DNA of 64,000 bases from Halochromatium roseum. Its GTDB lineage: Bacteria > Pseudomonadota > Gammaproteobacteria > Chromatiales > Chromatiaceae. Under the pieces are notes generated by a model. It worked only from the letters and a program-made list of their open reading frames with translations. It ran no database searches and was not told the origin of the DNA. Location: contig NZ_NHSH01000046.1 in NCBI RefSeq assembly GCF_016653315.1, forward strand, positions 124,001-188,000. Direction: 5' to 3'. Positions within the stretch are counted from its first letter, which is position 1; each line of letters starts with the position of its first letter. Shown piece after piece: positions 1-8,611 of the stretch. The position numbers were made by a program, and so were the translations under genes.

Positions 1-48
1 GCGTTCGGCGGCGGTTTTACTTGGGGCTCGGCGTTACTCCGCTACTGA
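1..48 (+). CDS. fabH: FabH C-terminus (partial, 5' end outside window)
   Basis: The first 48 bases read in frame as AFGGGFTWGSALLRY followed by TGA. This is the characteristic C-terminal strand of beta-ketoacyl-ACP synthase III, which condenses acetyl-CoA with malonyl-ACP to start fatty-acid synthesis. It lies directly before fabD, the usual fabH-fabD-fabG-acpP-fabF order in gammaproteobacteria. Only 15 residues are visible, so the call rests on the conserved FGGGFTWG motif plus gene order. Confidence 0.8.
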   Translation, partial: AFGGGFTWGSALLRY

Positions 49-69
49 ACGACCCTTCTGGAGCTTTTG

Positions 70-1014
70 ATGACCTCCCATCCCGCGTTTTTCTTTCCCG
101 GGCAAGGTTCGCAGGCGATCGGCATGTTGGCCGAGCTGGCAGCTACCTTTCCATTGGTAAAAGCAACCTTTGATGAGGCCTCGCAGGTTCTCGGCCGAGA
201 TCTTTGGGCGTTGTCTCAGGACGGGCCGAAAGACGAGCTTGATCAAACAGTCAATACTCAGCCAGCGATGCTCGCGGCGGGTGTTGCTGTCTGGCGGGTC
301 TGGCGCGAGCAGGGTGGTGCAATGCCCTCGGTCATGGCCGGGCATAGTTTAGGCGAGTACAGTGCGCTGTCTTGTGCCGGTGCCCTGACCTTTGCGGATG
401 CGGTAAGCCTTGTTGCAGAGCGCGCGCGGTTAATGCAAGCGGCGGTTCCCGGCGATGCTGGAGCGATGGCAGCGCTGCTCGGGCTCGATGATGACGCTGT
501 TGCAGCGCTCTGTCGGTCGCAGGCGGAGGGGCAGGTGTTGGAGCCAGTCAATTTTAACGCACCTGGACAGGTCGTCATCGCCGGGGAGCGCGAGGCTGTG
601 CAGCGAGCGATCAACGCATCCAAGGCCGCTGGCGCGAAGCGCGCGGTTTTGTTGCCGGTGAGCGTGCCCTCGCACTGCGCATTGATGCGCGAGGCTGCTG
701 CTGAGCTGGCGGCGCAGCTGGACCAGGTCGAGCTGCACCTGCCTTCGATTCCGGTGATCCACAACGTGACTGTGGACACGGCGGAGTCGCCGGCGCTGAT
801 CCGGCAGCGTTTGGCGGAACAATTGTTCAGTCCGGTGCGCTGGGTTGAGAGCGTGCGTACCGTTGCCGACCGCGGGGTTCAGCTCGCGATCGAGGCGGGA
901 CCTGGGAAGGTGCTGACTGGGCTAGGAAAACGAATCGATAAACGTCTGACAACGCTACCGGTGTTCGATCCGGAAGGGTTGTCGCACGCACTCGAGGTTT
1001 GTACAAATGTCTGA
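70..1014 (+). CDS. fabD: Malonyl-CoA:ACP transacylase FabD
   Basis: Transfers malonyl from CoA to acyl carrier protein, supplying the elongation substrate of type II fatty-acid synthesis in the cytoplasm. The protein (314 aa, usual size about 310) shows the N-terminal GQGSQ motif at residues 11-15, the nucleophile elbow GHSLGEYS with Ser93, and the catalytic His202 in VPSHC. ATG at 70 is preferred: GGAG at 60-63 is 6 nt upstream; the in-frame TTG at 67 is too close to it. It follows fabH by 21 nt and overlaps fabG by 8 nt, so the genes are probably translationally coupled. Confidence 0.95.
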   Translation: MTSHPAFFFPGQGSQAIGMLAELAATFPLVKATFDEASQVLGRDLWALSQDGPKDELDQTVNTQPAMLAAGVAVWRVWREQGGAMPSVMAGHSLGEYSALSCAGALTFADAVSLVAERARLMQAAVPGDAGAMAALLGLDDDAVAALCRSQAEGQVLEPVNFNAPGQVVIAGEREAVQRAINASKAAGAKRAVLLPVSVPSHCALMREAAAELAAQLDQVELHLPSIPVIHNVTVDTAESPALIRQRLAEQLFSPVRWVESVRTVADRGVQLAIEAGPGKVLTGLGKRIDKRLTTLPVFDPEGLSHALEVCTNV

Positions 1015-1762
1015 TTCCATCCTTGCAGGCGAGATCGCTCTAGTGACCGGTGCAAGCCGCGGAATTGGAGCCGCGATTGCCGACGAGCTTGCGCGCCTGG
1101 GTGCGAAGGTTGCGGGGACCGCGACGACAGAGACGGGTGCAGCGAGGATTGCCGAGCGTTTGGGCGCTGCGGCCGAGGGCTGCATCGGCTTGTGCCTGGA
1201 TGTGACCAAGCAGGCCTCGGTCGATGCCGCGCTGGTCGCGGTCGAGGAGCAGCTGGGATCAAAGCCAACAATCCTCGTCAACAATGCTGGAATTACGCGC
1301 GACAATCTGTTGATGCGGATGAAAGAGGCAGAATGGGATGCGATCCTGGACACCAATCTTACGTCCGCCTTTCGGCTCTGCAAGGCCTGTGCGCGATCGA
1401 TGACCAAGGCGCGCCATGGCCGGATCATCAATGTGAGCTCAGTGGTTGGCGTCAGTGGCAACGCGGGACAATGTAACTATGCGGCATCCAAGGCCGGGCT
1501 GATCGGGTTCAGCAAGTCACTGGCGCGGGAGCTCGGCCCGCGCGGCATTACCGTGAATGTGGTCGCGCCCGGATTCATCGATACGGATATGACCCGTGAG
1601 TTACCCGAGGCCCAGCGGGACGCACTCTTGGCGAGCATTCCGCTCGGTCGGCTTGGGGCTGCGGAAGAAATTGCTGCTGCGGTCGCCTTCTTGGCGATGC
1701 CAGCCGCTGCGTATATCACCGGCCAAACCATTCATGTCAATGGTGGGATGCTGATGGTCTGA
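1007..1762 (+). CDS. fabG: 3-oxoacyl-ACP reductase FabG
   Basis: NADPH-dependent reductase of the beta-ketoacyl-ACP intermediate in fatty-acid elongation. The 251-aa short-chain dehydrogenase has the cofactor loop TGASRGIG at residues 14-21, the structural NNAG motif, and the catalytic Ser145-Tyr158-Lys162 set in SVVGVSGNAGQCNYAASK. The ATG overlaps the end of fabD. The C-terminus TGQTIHVNGGMLMV is the typical FabG ending. Placement between fabD and acpP makes this the housekeeping FabG rather than one of the many SDR paralogues. Confidence 0.96.
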   Translation: MSDSILAGEIALVTGASRGIGAAIADELARLGAKVAGTATTETGAARIAERLGAAAEGCIGLCLDVTKQASVDAALVAVEEQLGSKPTILVNNAGITRDNLLMRMKEAEWDAILDTNLTSAFRLCKACARSMTKARHGRIINVSSVVGVSGNAGQCNYAASKAGLIGFSKSLARELGPRGITVNVVAPGFIDTDMTRELPEAQRDALLASIPLGRLGAAEEIAAAVAFLAMPAAAYITGQTIHVNGGMLMV

Positions 1763-1773
1763 ATTAGATCGCT

Positions 1774-1800
1774 GATTTGAAAAAACAAATCGCGGTTTTT
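1774..1800 (+). terminator. Weak hairpin(s) between fabG and acpP
   Basis: GATTTG at 1774-1779 pairs perfectly with CAAATC at 1786-1791 around an A6 loop. Alternatively AAAAAC at 1781-1786 pairs with GTTTTT at 1795-1800. The two pairings are mutually exclusive, as in attenuators, but both stems are short and A+T-rich. acpP is often expressed far above fabG, so partial termination plus a new promoter here would make sense. This is inference; the structure is weak. Confidence 0.25.
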
Positions 1801-1915
1801 GGGCAGATACTGCTGGGCGTCGATTGAGCTTTCGTCCGCCAGTGTTTGTCTCTAAAATGGCGCAGCCTCTCCTAGAGAAGGTGACGTGTCTTTACTTCCT
1901 GAGGGTTTACCAATC

Positions 1916-2152
1916 ATGAGTAGCGTTGAAGAGCGGGTGCGTAAGATCGTCGTCGAGCAGCTCGGCGTCAAGGAGGAGGAGGTGACCATGGATGCGTCAT
2001 TCGTTGACGACTTGGGTGCCGACTCGTTGGATACCGTCGAGCTTGTCATGGCGCTCGAGGAAGAGTTTGAGACCGAGATCCCGGATGAAGACGCCGAGAA
2101 GATCACCAAGGTCAAAGAAGCTGTCGATTACGTCAACGCGCATCTCGGTTGA
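1916..2152 (+). CDS. acpP: Acyl carrier protein
   Basis: Acidic 78-aa carrier of fatty-acyl intermediates on a 4'-phosphopantetheine arm. The attachment motif [18 protein letters not shown] places the modified serine at residue 37 (36 without Met). The length is exactly that of canonical bacterial ACP. I chose ATG 1916 (MSSVEERV) over an in-frame start 10 codons upstream because canonical ACPs begin here and GAGGG at 1901-1905 lies 10 nt upstream. The 153-nt gap after fabG probably holds its own promoter. Confidence 0.97.
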   Translation: MSSVEERVRKIVVEQLGVKEEEVTMDASFVDDLGADSLDTVELVMALEEEFETEIPDEDAEKITKVKEAVDYVNAHLG

Positions 2153-2172
2153 TCCTGAAGTTGATCCTGAAG
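2149..2172 (+). repeat. 12-bp exact tandem duplication at acpP stop
   Basis: TTGATCCTGAAG occurs twice back to back (2149-2160 and 2161-2172). The first copy includes the acpP stop codon, so a third stop-containing copy would not alter ACP. It looks like a slipped-strand duplication, one of several in this window. Confidence 0.8.
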
Positions 2173-2181
2173 CCGTGCTTA

Positions 2182-2197
2182 TCCGGCGCATGCCGGA
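2182..2197 (+). terminator. GC hairpin downstream of acpP
   Basis: TCCGGC (2182-2187), loop GCAT, GCCGGA (2192-2197) form a perfect 6-bp stem with a 4-nt loop. No T-run follows, so it is more likely an mRNA-stabilising or partially attenuating hairpin between the highly expressed acpP and fabF than a full terminator. Confidence 0.35.
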
Positions 2198-2320
2198 GCG
2201 CGTCGGTCGTGGTCTTGCAGGCGCTTAGGTCGGCTTGAGGTCGACGCCTGTGCACGACCTGGGAGTGGGCTGGAGCTGTTCGGCGGTTTTGTGTCGCCAA
2301 CTAGATTTGAGGGGTAATTC

Positions 2321-3559
2321 ATGTCAGGCAGAAGGGTAGTCATCACCGGGCTCGGTATCGTGGCGCCGGTGGGGCTCGACATTCCGTCCGCTTGGGATAG
2401 CATCCTCGCGGGGCGTAGTGGGATACAGCCAATCACCCACTTCGACGTGAGCCCCTTCAGCAGCCGTTTTGGCGGTCCCATCTATGGGTTCGATGTGACC
2501 CAGTACGTGACCAAGAAAGAGTCACGTAAGATGGATGCCTTCATCCACTATGGCATTGCCGCTGGCACCCAAGCCATCGAAGACTCAGGCCTCGAAATCA
2601 CCGAGGAGAATTGCCGGCGGATCGGCGTCGTGATTGGCTCGGGTATCGGTGGCATTACCGGCATCGAGAATAACTACGGTGCCTACCTCGATGGCGGCCC
2701 CCGCAAGATCTCGCCCTTCTTCGTCCCGGCCAATATCGTCAATATGGTTGCTGGCGATTTGTCGATCAAGTACGGGCTCAAGGGGCCGAACTATTCGATC
2801 GTCTCTGCCTGCAGTACCGCAACCCACAACATCGGTGATGCGGCGTTCATGATTCGTCATGGCGTTGTCGACGCGATGCTGGCTGGTGGTGCTGAGATGG
2901 CCACATCGCCCGTTGGGCTCGGCGGCTTTGCCGCTGCGCGTGCGCTGTCGACGCGCAACGACGATCCTCAGGGAGCGAGCCGCCCGTTCGACAAGAACCG
3001 CGATGGCTTCGTCCTGAGCGATGGCGCTGGGGTGATGTTGTTGGAGGAGTACGAGCACGCGAAGGCGCGTGGCGCTCGCATCTATGCCGAGGTCGTTGGC
3101 GTTGGTATGAACTCCGATGCCTATCACATGACCGCACCTTCGCTCACCGGCGAGGGCGCGAGCGATTGCATGTTGATGGCCCTTGCCGATGCAGGCCTGG
3201 ATAAGTCTGAAGTCGACTACATTAATGCCCATGGTACCTCTACGCCAGCCGGTGATATCGCTGAGACGAAAGGGATTAAGCGGGCCTTCGGCGATGCCGC
3301 TTATGAGCTGGCAGTGAGTTCGACCAAGTCGATGACGGGCCACATGCTCGGTGCGGCCGGCGGCGCTGAAGCTATCTTCACAGTGCTTGCGATGCGCGAC
3401 CAGGTTGCGCCGCCAACCATCAACTACGAGACGCCAGACCCTGACTGCGATTTGGACTATGTTCCGAATACAGCGCGTGAGATGAAGATCGATGTGGCGC
3501 TGAGCAACTCCTTTGGCTTTGGTGGCACCAACGGTACTCTCGTCTTCAAGCGAATCTAG
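2321..3559 (+). CDS. fabF: 3-oxoacyl-ACP synthase II FabF
   Basis: Condensing enzyme that elongates acyl-ACP with malonyl-ACP. The 412-aa protein carries the full thiolase-fold Cys-His-His triad: Cys164 in [12 protein letters not shown], His304 in [11 protein letters not shown] and His341 in [12 protein letters not shown]. It ends with the glycine-rich [14 protein letters not shown] motif. GAGGGG at 2309-2314 is a strong ribosome-binding site 6 nt before ATG. The 168-nt gap from acpP contains a duplication and a hairpin but no gene. Confidence 0.97.
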   Translation: MSGRRVVITGLGIVAPVGLDIPSAWDSILAGRSGIQPITHFDVSPFSSRFGGPIYGFDVTQYVTKKESRKMDAFIHYGIAAGTQAIEDSGLEITEENCRRIGVVIGSGIGGITGIENNYGAYLDGGPRKISPFFVPANIVNMVAGDLSIKYGLKGPNYSIVSACSTATHNIGDAAFMIRHGVVDAMLAGGAEMATSPVGLGGFAAARALSTRNDDPQGASRPFDKNRDGFVLSDGAGVMLLEEYEHAKARGARIYAEVVGVGMNSDAYHMTAPSLTGEGASDCMLMALADAGLDKSEVDYINAHGTSTPAGDIAETKGIKRAFGDAAYELAVSSTKSMTGHMLGAAGGAEAIFTVLAMRDQVAPPTINYETPDPDCDLDYVPNTAREMKIDVALSNSFGFGGTNGTLVFKRI

Positions 3560-3590
3560 CCCAGCTGGGCGGCCTCTGGGATCGACGGCC

Positions 3591-4481
3591 ATGGGCTCAG
3601 CGTTACCGCACCGCCGCCGGCGGTGCCTGATCAACGGTGAGGCGCGGTCTGACATTGATGTTCGAGACCGAGGCCTCGCCTATGGCGATGGTCTCTTCGA
3701 GACCATCGCTGTGCGCTCTGGCCGACCTTGCTGCTGGCTTGACCACCTTGACCGTCTCGCGCGTGGTGCTGCGCGGCTGAGGCTGCCGTTACCATCGCCA
3801 GAACGTCTAAAGGCAGAAGCCAACAAGCTCGTCGTAGGCGTCGAGGTTGGAGTACTGAAGGTGATGATGACGCGCGGCCCGTCCGCGCGCGGCTATCGTC
3901 TACCGTCCGACCCTCAGCCGACACGTATCCTGTTGCTCGACGAACCGCTTGCTGATCGTGGTGATGCTGCTGCCACAGAGGTCCGACCTGATCCCCGAGC
4001 TGGCCAGGGCGTCGAGGTCCGGCTGTGCGAGACCCGGCTCGGCATCAATCCGCAGCTCGCGGGTCTAAAGCATCTCAATCGACTCGAGCAGGTGCTCGCG
4101 CGCTCAGAATGGAGCGAGCCAAGCATCGATGAGGGCTTGATGCTCGATGCTGAAGGGGCCTTGGTTTGCGGTACCATGAGCAACCTGTTTCTGGTCACCG
4201 AGGCCGGCTTCGAGACGCCATTGATTGATCGCTGCGGGGTTGCTGGGACGGCGCGGGGACGGCTGTTGCGGATCGCAGCCGAGGCCGGTTATCAGGTGCA
4301 AGAGCGGCGGCTGAGCCTCGATCATCTGATCAGGGCGCAAGGCGCTCTGTTGACGAATGCGCTCTTTGGGGTTTGGCCAATCCGAGCCTTCGACGGCCGT
4401 GAGTTCGACCTTTCGCTGTTGCCGTGGCCACTGATCGATCGGGTTCGCGAGCAGCTGATGCAACCGGAGTCCCAGTGGTGA
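3591..4481 (+). CDS. pabC: Aminodeoxychorismate lyase PabC
   Basis: PLP enzyme that eliminates pyruvate from 4-amino-4-deoxychorismate to give p-aminobenzoate for folate. The fold-type IV aminotransferase signature is present: DRGLAYGDGLFET near residue 25, the PLP lysine K160 in AGLKHLNRLEQ, and the later MSNLFLV stretch. ATG 3591 gives 296 aa with about 11 extra basic residues (HRRRR) before the conserved core; a longer in-frame start at 3513 would run into fabF and is rejected. The fabF-pabC-mltG-tmk-holB order is the standard gammaproteobacterial one. It ends in a GTGA overlap with mltG. Confidence 0.92.
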   Translation: MGSALPHRRRRCLINGEARSDIDVRDRGLAYGDGLFETIAVRSGRPCCWLDHLDRLARGAARLRLPLPSPERLKAEANKLVVGVEVGVLKVMMTRGPSARGYRLPSDPQPTRILLLDEPLADRGDAAATEVRPDPRAGQGVEVRLCETRLGINPQLAGLKHLNRLEQVLARSEWSEPSIDEGLMLDAEGALVCGTMSNLFLVTEAGFETPLIDRCGVAGTARGRLLRIAAEAGYQVQERRLSLDHLIRAQGALLTNALFGVWPIRAFDGREFDLSLLPWPLIDRVREQLMQPESQW

Positions 4482-5569
4482 GAGCCTTCTTTGCAGGACT
4501 GTTGTCGCTTATCTTGGTCGGCGTAGCGGTCAGCGGCGTGCTCTTGCTCGAGTATTGGCGTTTCTTACAAACACCGATCGAGCTTGTCGCTGAGCCTACT
4601 CCTGAGTCAGAACCTGGCGTCGAGCTGGCCCAGTACCCGGATCAACGCATCGTCGAGATTGCCCCGGGCACGCGCTTGCGTGAGCTGGCCACGCGCCTCG
4701 CGGACGATGGGCTCATCAGCGACCCCTATTTCTTCATTGCGCTTGCGTATCAGGAGCGCGTGCAGAACAAGATCAAGGCGGGCGAGTACGCACTGGTCAA
4801 TGGCATGCGGCCGTTGGAGCTGATAACGATGTTCGCGAGCGGGCGCTCGATCCAGTATCCAGTGACGTTGATCGAGGGGCGTCGGTTTCGCGACGCCGTC
4901 GATAGCCTGGCGAACCATGAGGTGCTCAAGCTGGAACTGGCCGGTATGTCAGATGCCGAGGTCATGCAGCGAGTTGGCATTGAGGATGAGCATCCAGAGG
5001 GTTGGCTGTTTCCAGACACCTATCTGGTGACGCGCGAGAGTACCGATATTGCCTTGCTGAAACGCGCCCATGCGCGGATGAAGCAGGTGCTGAGCGAGGA
5101 GTGGGACCAGCGCGCAGACGGCTTGCCCATCGAAACCCCCTATGAGGCGCTGATCTTGGCCTCGATCATCGAGAAGGAGACCGGGCTTGCCGAGGAACGC
5201 CCAGACATTGCCGGGGTATTCGTGCGCAGGCTGAAGCGGGGTATGCGGTTGCAGACCGATCCAACCGTGATCTATGGGATGGGCGATGACTACGACGGCA
5301 ACATCCGGCGTGAGGATCTGCGCCGAGCAACGCCTTACAATACCTATGTGATCGATGGTCTGCCGCCAACGCCGATCGCGTTGCCGGGGCGTGAGGCGAT
5401 CCATGCTGCATTGAACCCAGCCGAGGGTGATGCGCTGTATTTCGTTGCTAGGGGCGACGGCAGCCATCACTTTTCGGCGACGCTCAGGGAACACAACTGT
5501 GCGGTCCGCAAGTACCAGCTTGGTGGGCGCTGTGACATGATCAAGGCGACTGTCGAGGAGCGTCCCTGA
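4478..5569 (+). CDS. mltG: Endolytic murein transglycosylase MltG
   Basis: Inner-membrane lytic transglycosylase (YceG) that cleaves nascent glycan strands and sets their length. One N-terminal membrane helix (residues 3-23) anchors a LysM-like region and the catalytic YceG domain. The motif ASIIEKETG gives the presumed catalytic Glu232, followed by RLQTDPTVIYGMG. I chose GTG 4478, which overlaps the pabC stop in GTGA and has GGAG 8 nt upstream; GTG 4475 is possible. The 363-aa length is slightly above that of E. coli MltG. Confidence 0.93.
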   Translation: MRAFFAGLLSLILVGVAVSGVLLLEYWRFLQTPIELVAEPTPESEPGVELAQYPDQRIVEIAPGTRLRELATRLADDGLISDPYFFIALAYQERVQNKIKAGEYALVNGMRPLELITMFASGRSIQYPVTLIEGRRFRDAVDSLANHEVLKLELAGMSDAEVMQRVGIEDEHPEGWLFPDTYLVTRESTDIALLKRAHARMKQVLSEEWDQRADGLPIETPYEALILASIIEKETGLAEERPDIAGVFVRRLKRGMRLQTDPTVIYGMGDDYDGNIRREDLRRATPYNTYVIDGLPPTPIALPGREAIHAALNPAEGDALYFVARGDGSHHFSATLREHNCAVRKYQLGGRCDMIKATVEERP

Positions 5570-6252
5570 TGGCTGCTGCGGAGACGAACAGCGGCCTGGT
5601 CTTGGGCGAATTAGACGAGAAGCGTCGCGGCCGTTTCATTACGCTTGAAGGTGGCGAAGGCGCTGGCAAGACGACTCAGCTCAGGCGCTTGGTCGACTGG
5701 TTGCAGGGGCAGGGTATCGATCCGCTGGTCACCCGCGAGCCGGGTGGAACGGCAGCGGCCGAGCGGATGCGTGCGCTGCTGCTCGATTCGACCAACGCTG
5801 AGCTTTGCCCAGACGCGGAGTTGTTACTGGTCTTTGCTGCGCGTGCCGACCATCTGAGGCAGCGTGTCGAACCCGCGCTCGCGGCGGGACGTTGGGTCGT
5901 CTGCGATCGTTTTACCGACGCAACCTATGCCTATCAGGGAGGTGGTCGGGGGTTGGATCGAGCGCGGATTGAGGTGCTGGAGCGCTTTGTGCAGCGCGGT
6001 TTGCAGCCCGATCTGACGCTGATGTTCGATCTGCCGGTTGCGACCGGGTTAGCGCGTGCCAGGCAACGCTCGGCGCCGGATCGTTTCGAGGCTGAGGATC
6101 TGGCCTTTTTCGAGCGCGTCCGAGCGTCCTATCGAGAGATCGCCGAGCGATCGGCTGATCGGGTGTGTCTGATCCGAGCCGATCAAACCGAGGAGGCGGT
6201 GGCTGCTGAGGTCAGGGCCTGCGTTACCAGTCGTCTGCTAAGTGTGGCCTGA
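5569..6252 (+). CDS. tmk: Thymidylate kinase
   Basis: Phosphorylates dTMP to dTDP with ATP, essential for DNA synthesis. The P-loop GGEGAGKTT is at residues 28-36 (Lys34), followed by the REPGGT substrate motif and the DR motif DRFTDATYAYQGGGR. The protein is 227 aa; about 20 residues before the core (MAAAETNSGL...) exceed the usual start. ATG overlaps the mltG stop by one base (TGATG), so the pair is tightly coupled. Confidence 0.96.
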   Translation: MAAAETNSGLVLGELDEKRRGRFITLEGGEGAGKTTQLRRLVDWLQGQGIDPLVTREPGGTAAAERMRALLLDSTNAELCPDAELLLVFAARADHLRQRVEPALAAGRWVVCDRFTDATYAYQGGGRGLDRARIEVLERFVQRGLQPDLTLMFDLPVATGLARARQRSAPDRFEAEDLAFFERVRASYREIAERSADRVCLIRADQTEEAVAAEVRACVTSRLLSVA

Positions 6253-7330
6253 GTTGGTGGACCCGCTCAGATCCTCATCGAGGCCGTCAGAACCGGTACC
6301 GTTGTGGTTAGCGTCGACCTGGCAACGGCTGGCGAATGCGCATCGACAGGCCCGGCTTGGTCAGGCCTTGATCCTGAGCGGGCCGTTAGGGATCGGCAAG
6401 CGTCTGTTGGCCGATCATCTCGCGCAACGGCTGCTCTGTACCGCAGCCGATGCTGATCAACGTCCTTGCGGGACTTGTGCCGACTGTACCCTGTTGGCGG
6501 CTGGCAACCATCCTGATCGCTTCGTGCTTGCGCCCGACACAGAGGGGGCGAGCGGCGAGATTCGAGCGGAGCAAGTGCGTCAACTCTGCACGCGTGAGGT
6601 CTTGACACCTATGCGGGGCTCGACGAAAGTGCTTGTGGTTGTGCCGGCAGATGCGATGAACCTGTTTGCGTCGAACAGTCTCTTGAAGACCCTAGAGGAG
6701 CCCGCGGACTCGACGGTTTGGATTCTGATCACCGAGCGGCCGCAGCGTCTGAGTCAGACGATTCGCAGTCGCTGCCAGCAGATCAGCTTGAGCGCGCCAC
6801 AGGCGGAGCAGGTCTTACCCTGGCTGAAAGCACGTCTCGCACAGGGTCCAGCCAAGGCGAATGCGAAGGGCGATGTCGACGCGAGCTTGAACTCAGAGCG
6901 GGCCGAGCAGTCGCTTGCATTAGCGCAGGGGGCCCCTTTTCGGGCCTTGGCGCTCGCCGAGAACGGTGCCCTTGAACTGCGCCAGGGGCTGTTGGATGCC
7001 ATCATTGGTGTCGCCCGCGGGGAGCTTGATCCCCTCGCCGTCGCCAATGATTGGCAGCGACTCGAGCCGTCGGCGGCGCTGGCTGCGATGATTGATGGGC
7101 TGAGCGACCTCTTGCGCCTCTCGGTTGACCCCACGGGCACGCGGATGATCAACCTCGGAGCGCGCCGAGCTCTTGCGACGCTCGTCGAGCAGATCGAGCC
7201 GGCTGCGGGGCATCGGTTGTTGCAGATGCTGCTGCAGGCGCGGGTGTCAATCGATGCCCCCGTCAATAAGCAGCTCTTATTTGAGGCCCTATTGGTGCGT
7301 TGGGCGCGGCTCGCTAGGGCTCGCGCTTAA
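6242..7330 (+). CDS. holB: DNA polymerase III delta' subunit HolB
   Basis: Clamp-loader subunit of replicative DNA polymerase III. The 362-aa AAA+ protein has a degenerate P-loop-like GPLGIGKR, the zinc-binding cysteines in RPCGTCADC, and the NSLLKTLEEP motif typical of DnaX/HolB. GTG 6242 overlaps tmk by 11 nt; TTG or GTG codons at 6254/6257 are alternative starts. A low-complexity GPAKANAKGDVDASLNS stretch is inserted before the C-terminal collar domain. Tmk-holB adjacency supports the call. Confidence 0.92.
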   Translation: MWPELVDPLRSSSRPSEPVPLWLASTWQRLANAHRQARLGQALILSGPLGIGKRLLADHLAQRLLCTAADADQRPCGTCADCTLLAAGNHPDRFVLAPDTEGASGEIRAEQVRQLCTREVLTPMRGSTKVLVVVPADAMNLFASNSLLKTLEEPADSTVWILITERPQRLSQTIRSRCQQISLSAPQAEQVLPWLKARLAQGPAKANAKGDVDASLNSERAEQSLALAQGAPFRALALAENGALELRQGLLDAIIGVARGELDPLAVANDWQRLEPSAALAAMIDGLSDLLRLSVDPTGTRMINLGARRALATLVEQIEPAAGHRLLQMLLQARVSIDAPVNKQLLFEALLVRWARLARARA

Positions 7331-7381
7331 ACGCTGCCAGTCCTATCCTAGGCAAGCGGATGTTTCGACAGGTTTCAGGAG

Positions 7382-7762
7382 GTGGTTCCCATCGCCCAAT
7401 CAGAGCGACCCGGCCAGCAGCCAGAGGCGCGCCGTCGCATCCTGAGCCTGGTGATCAAGGATCGCCGGGCGCTCCATGCTGCCTATATGCCGTTCATCAA
7501 GAACGGTGGTCTCTTCGTTCCGACGAGCCACCCTTACCAGCTTGGGGATGAACTCTTTCTGCTGGTGCAGTTGTTGGATGAGCCTGATCGTATCCCGGTT
7601 GCCGGCCAGGTCGTGTGGGTGACGCCGGTGGGTGCGGAAGGGAACCGCGCGGCGGGTGTTGGCATCCAGTTCAAGGAGCAGGAAAAGAACGATATCCGTC
7701 ATAAGTTCGAGCAGTATCTGCCCAGTGGCGCTGATGCGCAGCGTCCAACCCATACGATGTGA
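7382..7762 (+). CDS. pilZ: PilZ-domain protein (type IV pilus assembly PilZ type)
   Basis: The 126-aa protein matches the small PilZ family encoded between holB and tatD, required for type IV pilus assembly: LSLVIKDRRALHAAYMPF, NGGLFVPT, GDELFLLVQL and GQVVWVTP are recognisable. These PilZ orthologues usually lack the c-di-GMP-binding RxxxR motif, and none is evident here. The start is odd: the only perfect Shine-Dalgarno, AGGAGG at 7377-7382, overlaps the only conventional start (GTG 7382). Eight nt beyond it is ATC 7391, so a rare ATC start is possible; the real start lies between 7382 and 7391. Confidence 0.85.
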   Translation: MVPIAQSERPGQQPEARRRILSLVIKDRRALHAAYMPFIKNGGLFVPTSHPYQLGDELFLLVQLLDEPDRIPVAGQVVWVTPVGAEGNRAAGVGIQFKEQEKNDIRHKFEQYLPSGADAQRPTHTM

Positions 7763-7780
7763 GCCTTGTGTTGATTGCTT

Positions 7781-8578
7781 ATGTTGGTCGATTCTCACTG
7801 TCATCTCGATCGCGTTGATCTGAGTCCTTACGATGGGGACTTTAGCGCCATGCTTGGTCGCGCAGGCGAAGAAGGCGTTGGACATCTGCTCTGCGTTTGC
7901 ATCGACCTCGAGCGCTACGCCGCGATGCGTCGCCTGGTCAGCCCTTATTCGAACGTGTCTGTGTCGGTTGGTGTCCATCCGAGCGAGCAGGGTGGTGATG
8001 AGCCTTCGATCGAAGACTTAGTGCGGCTCGGATCTGATCCCGAAGTAGTGGCGATCGGCGAGACGGGTCTCGACTATCACTACAATGAGGGTGATCTGGC
8101 ATGGCAGCGAGAGCGATTCCGGACTCACATCGAGGCCGCGAGAATGCTGGCAAAGCCCTTGATCATTCATACGCGTGACGCGCGCGACGATACCATTGCG
8201 ATCATGCGCGACGCCGGGGCTGATGCAGCCGGTGGCGTCATGCACTGCTTCACCGAGACCTGGGAGATGGCGAAGCAGGCACTTGACCTCGGTTTCTACA
8301 TCTCATTCTCTGGCATCCTGACCTTCAAGAATGCGCAGAGCTTGCGCGAGGTTGCGCGCTCTGTGCCCCTGGAGCGTTTGTTGATCGAAACCGACTCGCC
8401 GTATCTCGCGCCGGTGCCGCACCGAGGCAAGAAGAACGAGCCGCGCTTCGTGACCCATGTCGCCGCGCAGGTCGCGGAGCTGCGTGGTCTGCCTGTCGAA
8501 GCGGTTGCCGAGCTGACGACAGAGAATTTCTTTCGCCTGTTCACCAGTGCGGCCAAACCGTCTAGCGCGGCGGCCTGA
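7781..8578 (+). CDS. tatD: TatD-family metal-dependent hydrolase
   Basis: A TatD/YcfH-type TIM-barrel hydrolase of 265 aa with the N-terminal metal motif DSHCHLD, the conserved GETGLDYH segment, a His in LIIHTRDA, MHCFTE, and the ETDSPYLAP signature near the C-terminus. Members act as 3'-5' exonucleases or D-aminoacyl-tRNA deacylases; the exact substrate cannot be read here. ATG 7781 (MLVDSHCH) is preferred over TTG 7775. It closes the pabC-mltG-tmk-holB-pilZ-tatD run. Confidence 0.92.
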   Translation: MLVDSHCHLDRVDLSPYDGDFSAMLGRAGEEGVGHLLCVCIDLERYAAMRRLVSPYSNVSVSVGVHPSEQGGDEPSIEDLVRLGSDPEVVAIGETGLDYHYNEGDLAWQRERFRTHIEAARMLAKPLIIHTRDARDDTIAIMRDAGADAAGGVMHCFTETWEMAKQALDLGFYISFSGILTFKNAQSLREVARSVPLERLLIETDSPYLAPVPHRGKKNEPRFVTHVAAQVAELRGLPVEAVAELTTENFFRLFTSAAKPSSAAA

Positions 8579-8611
8579 GCCTTGGCGGCTTGAGCTTTGA
8601 CAGAAATGGCC

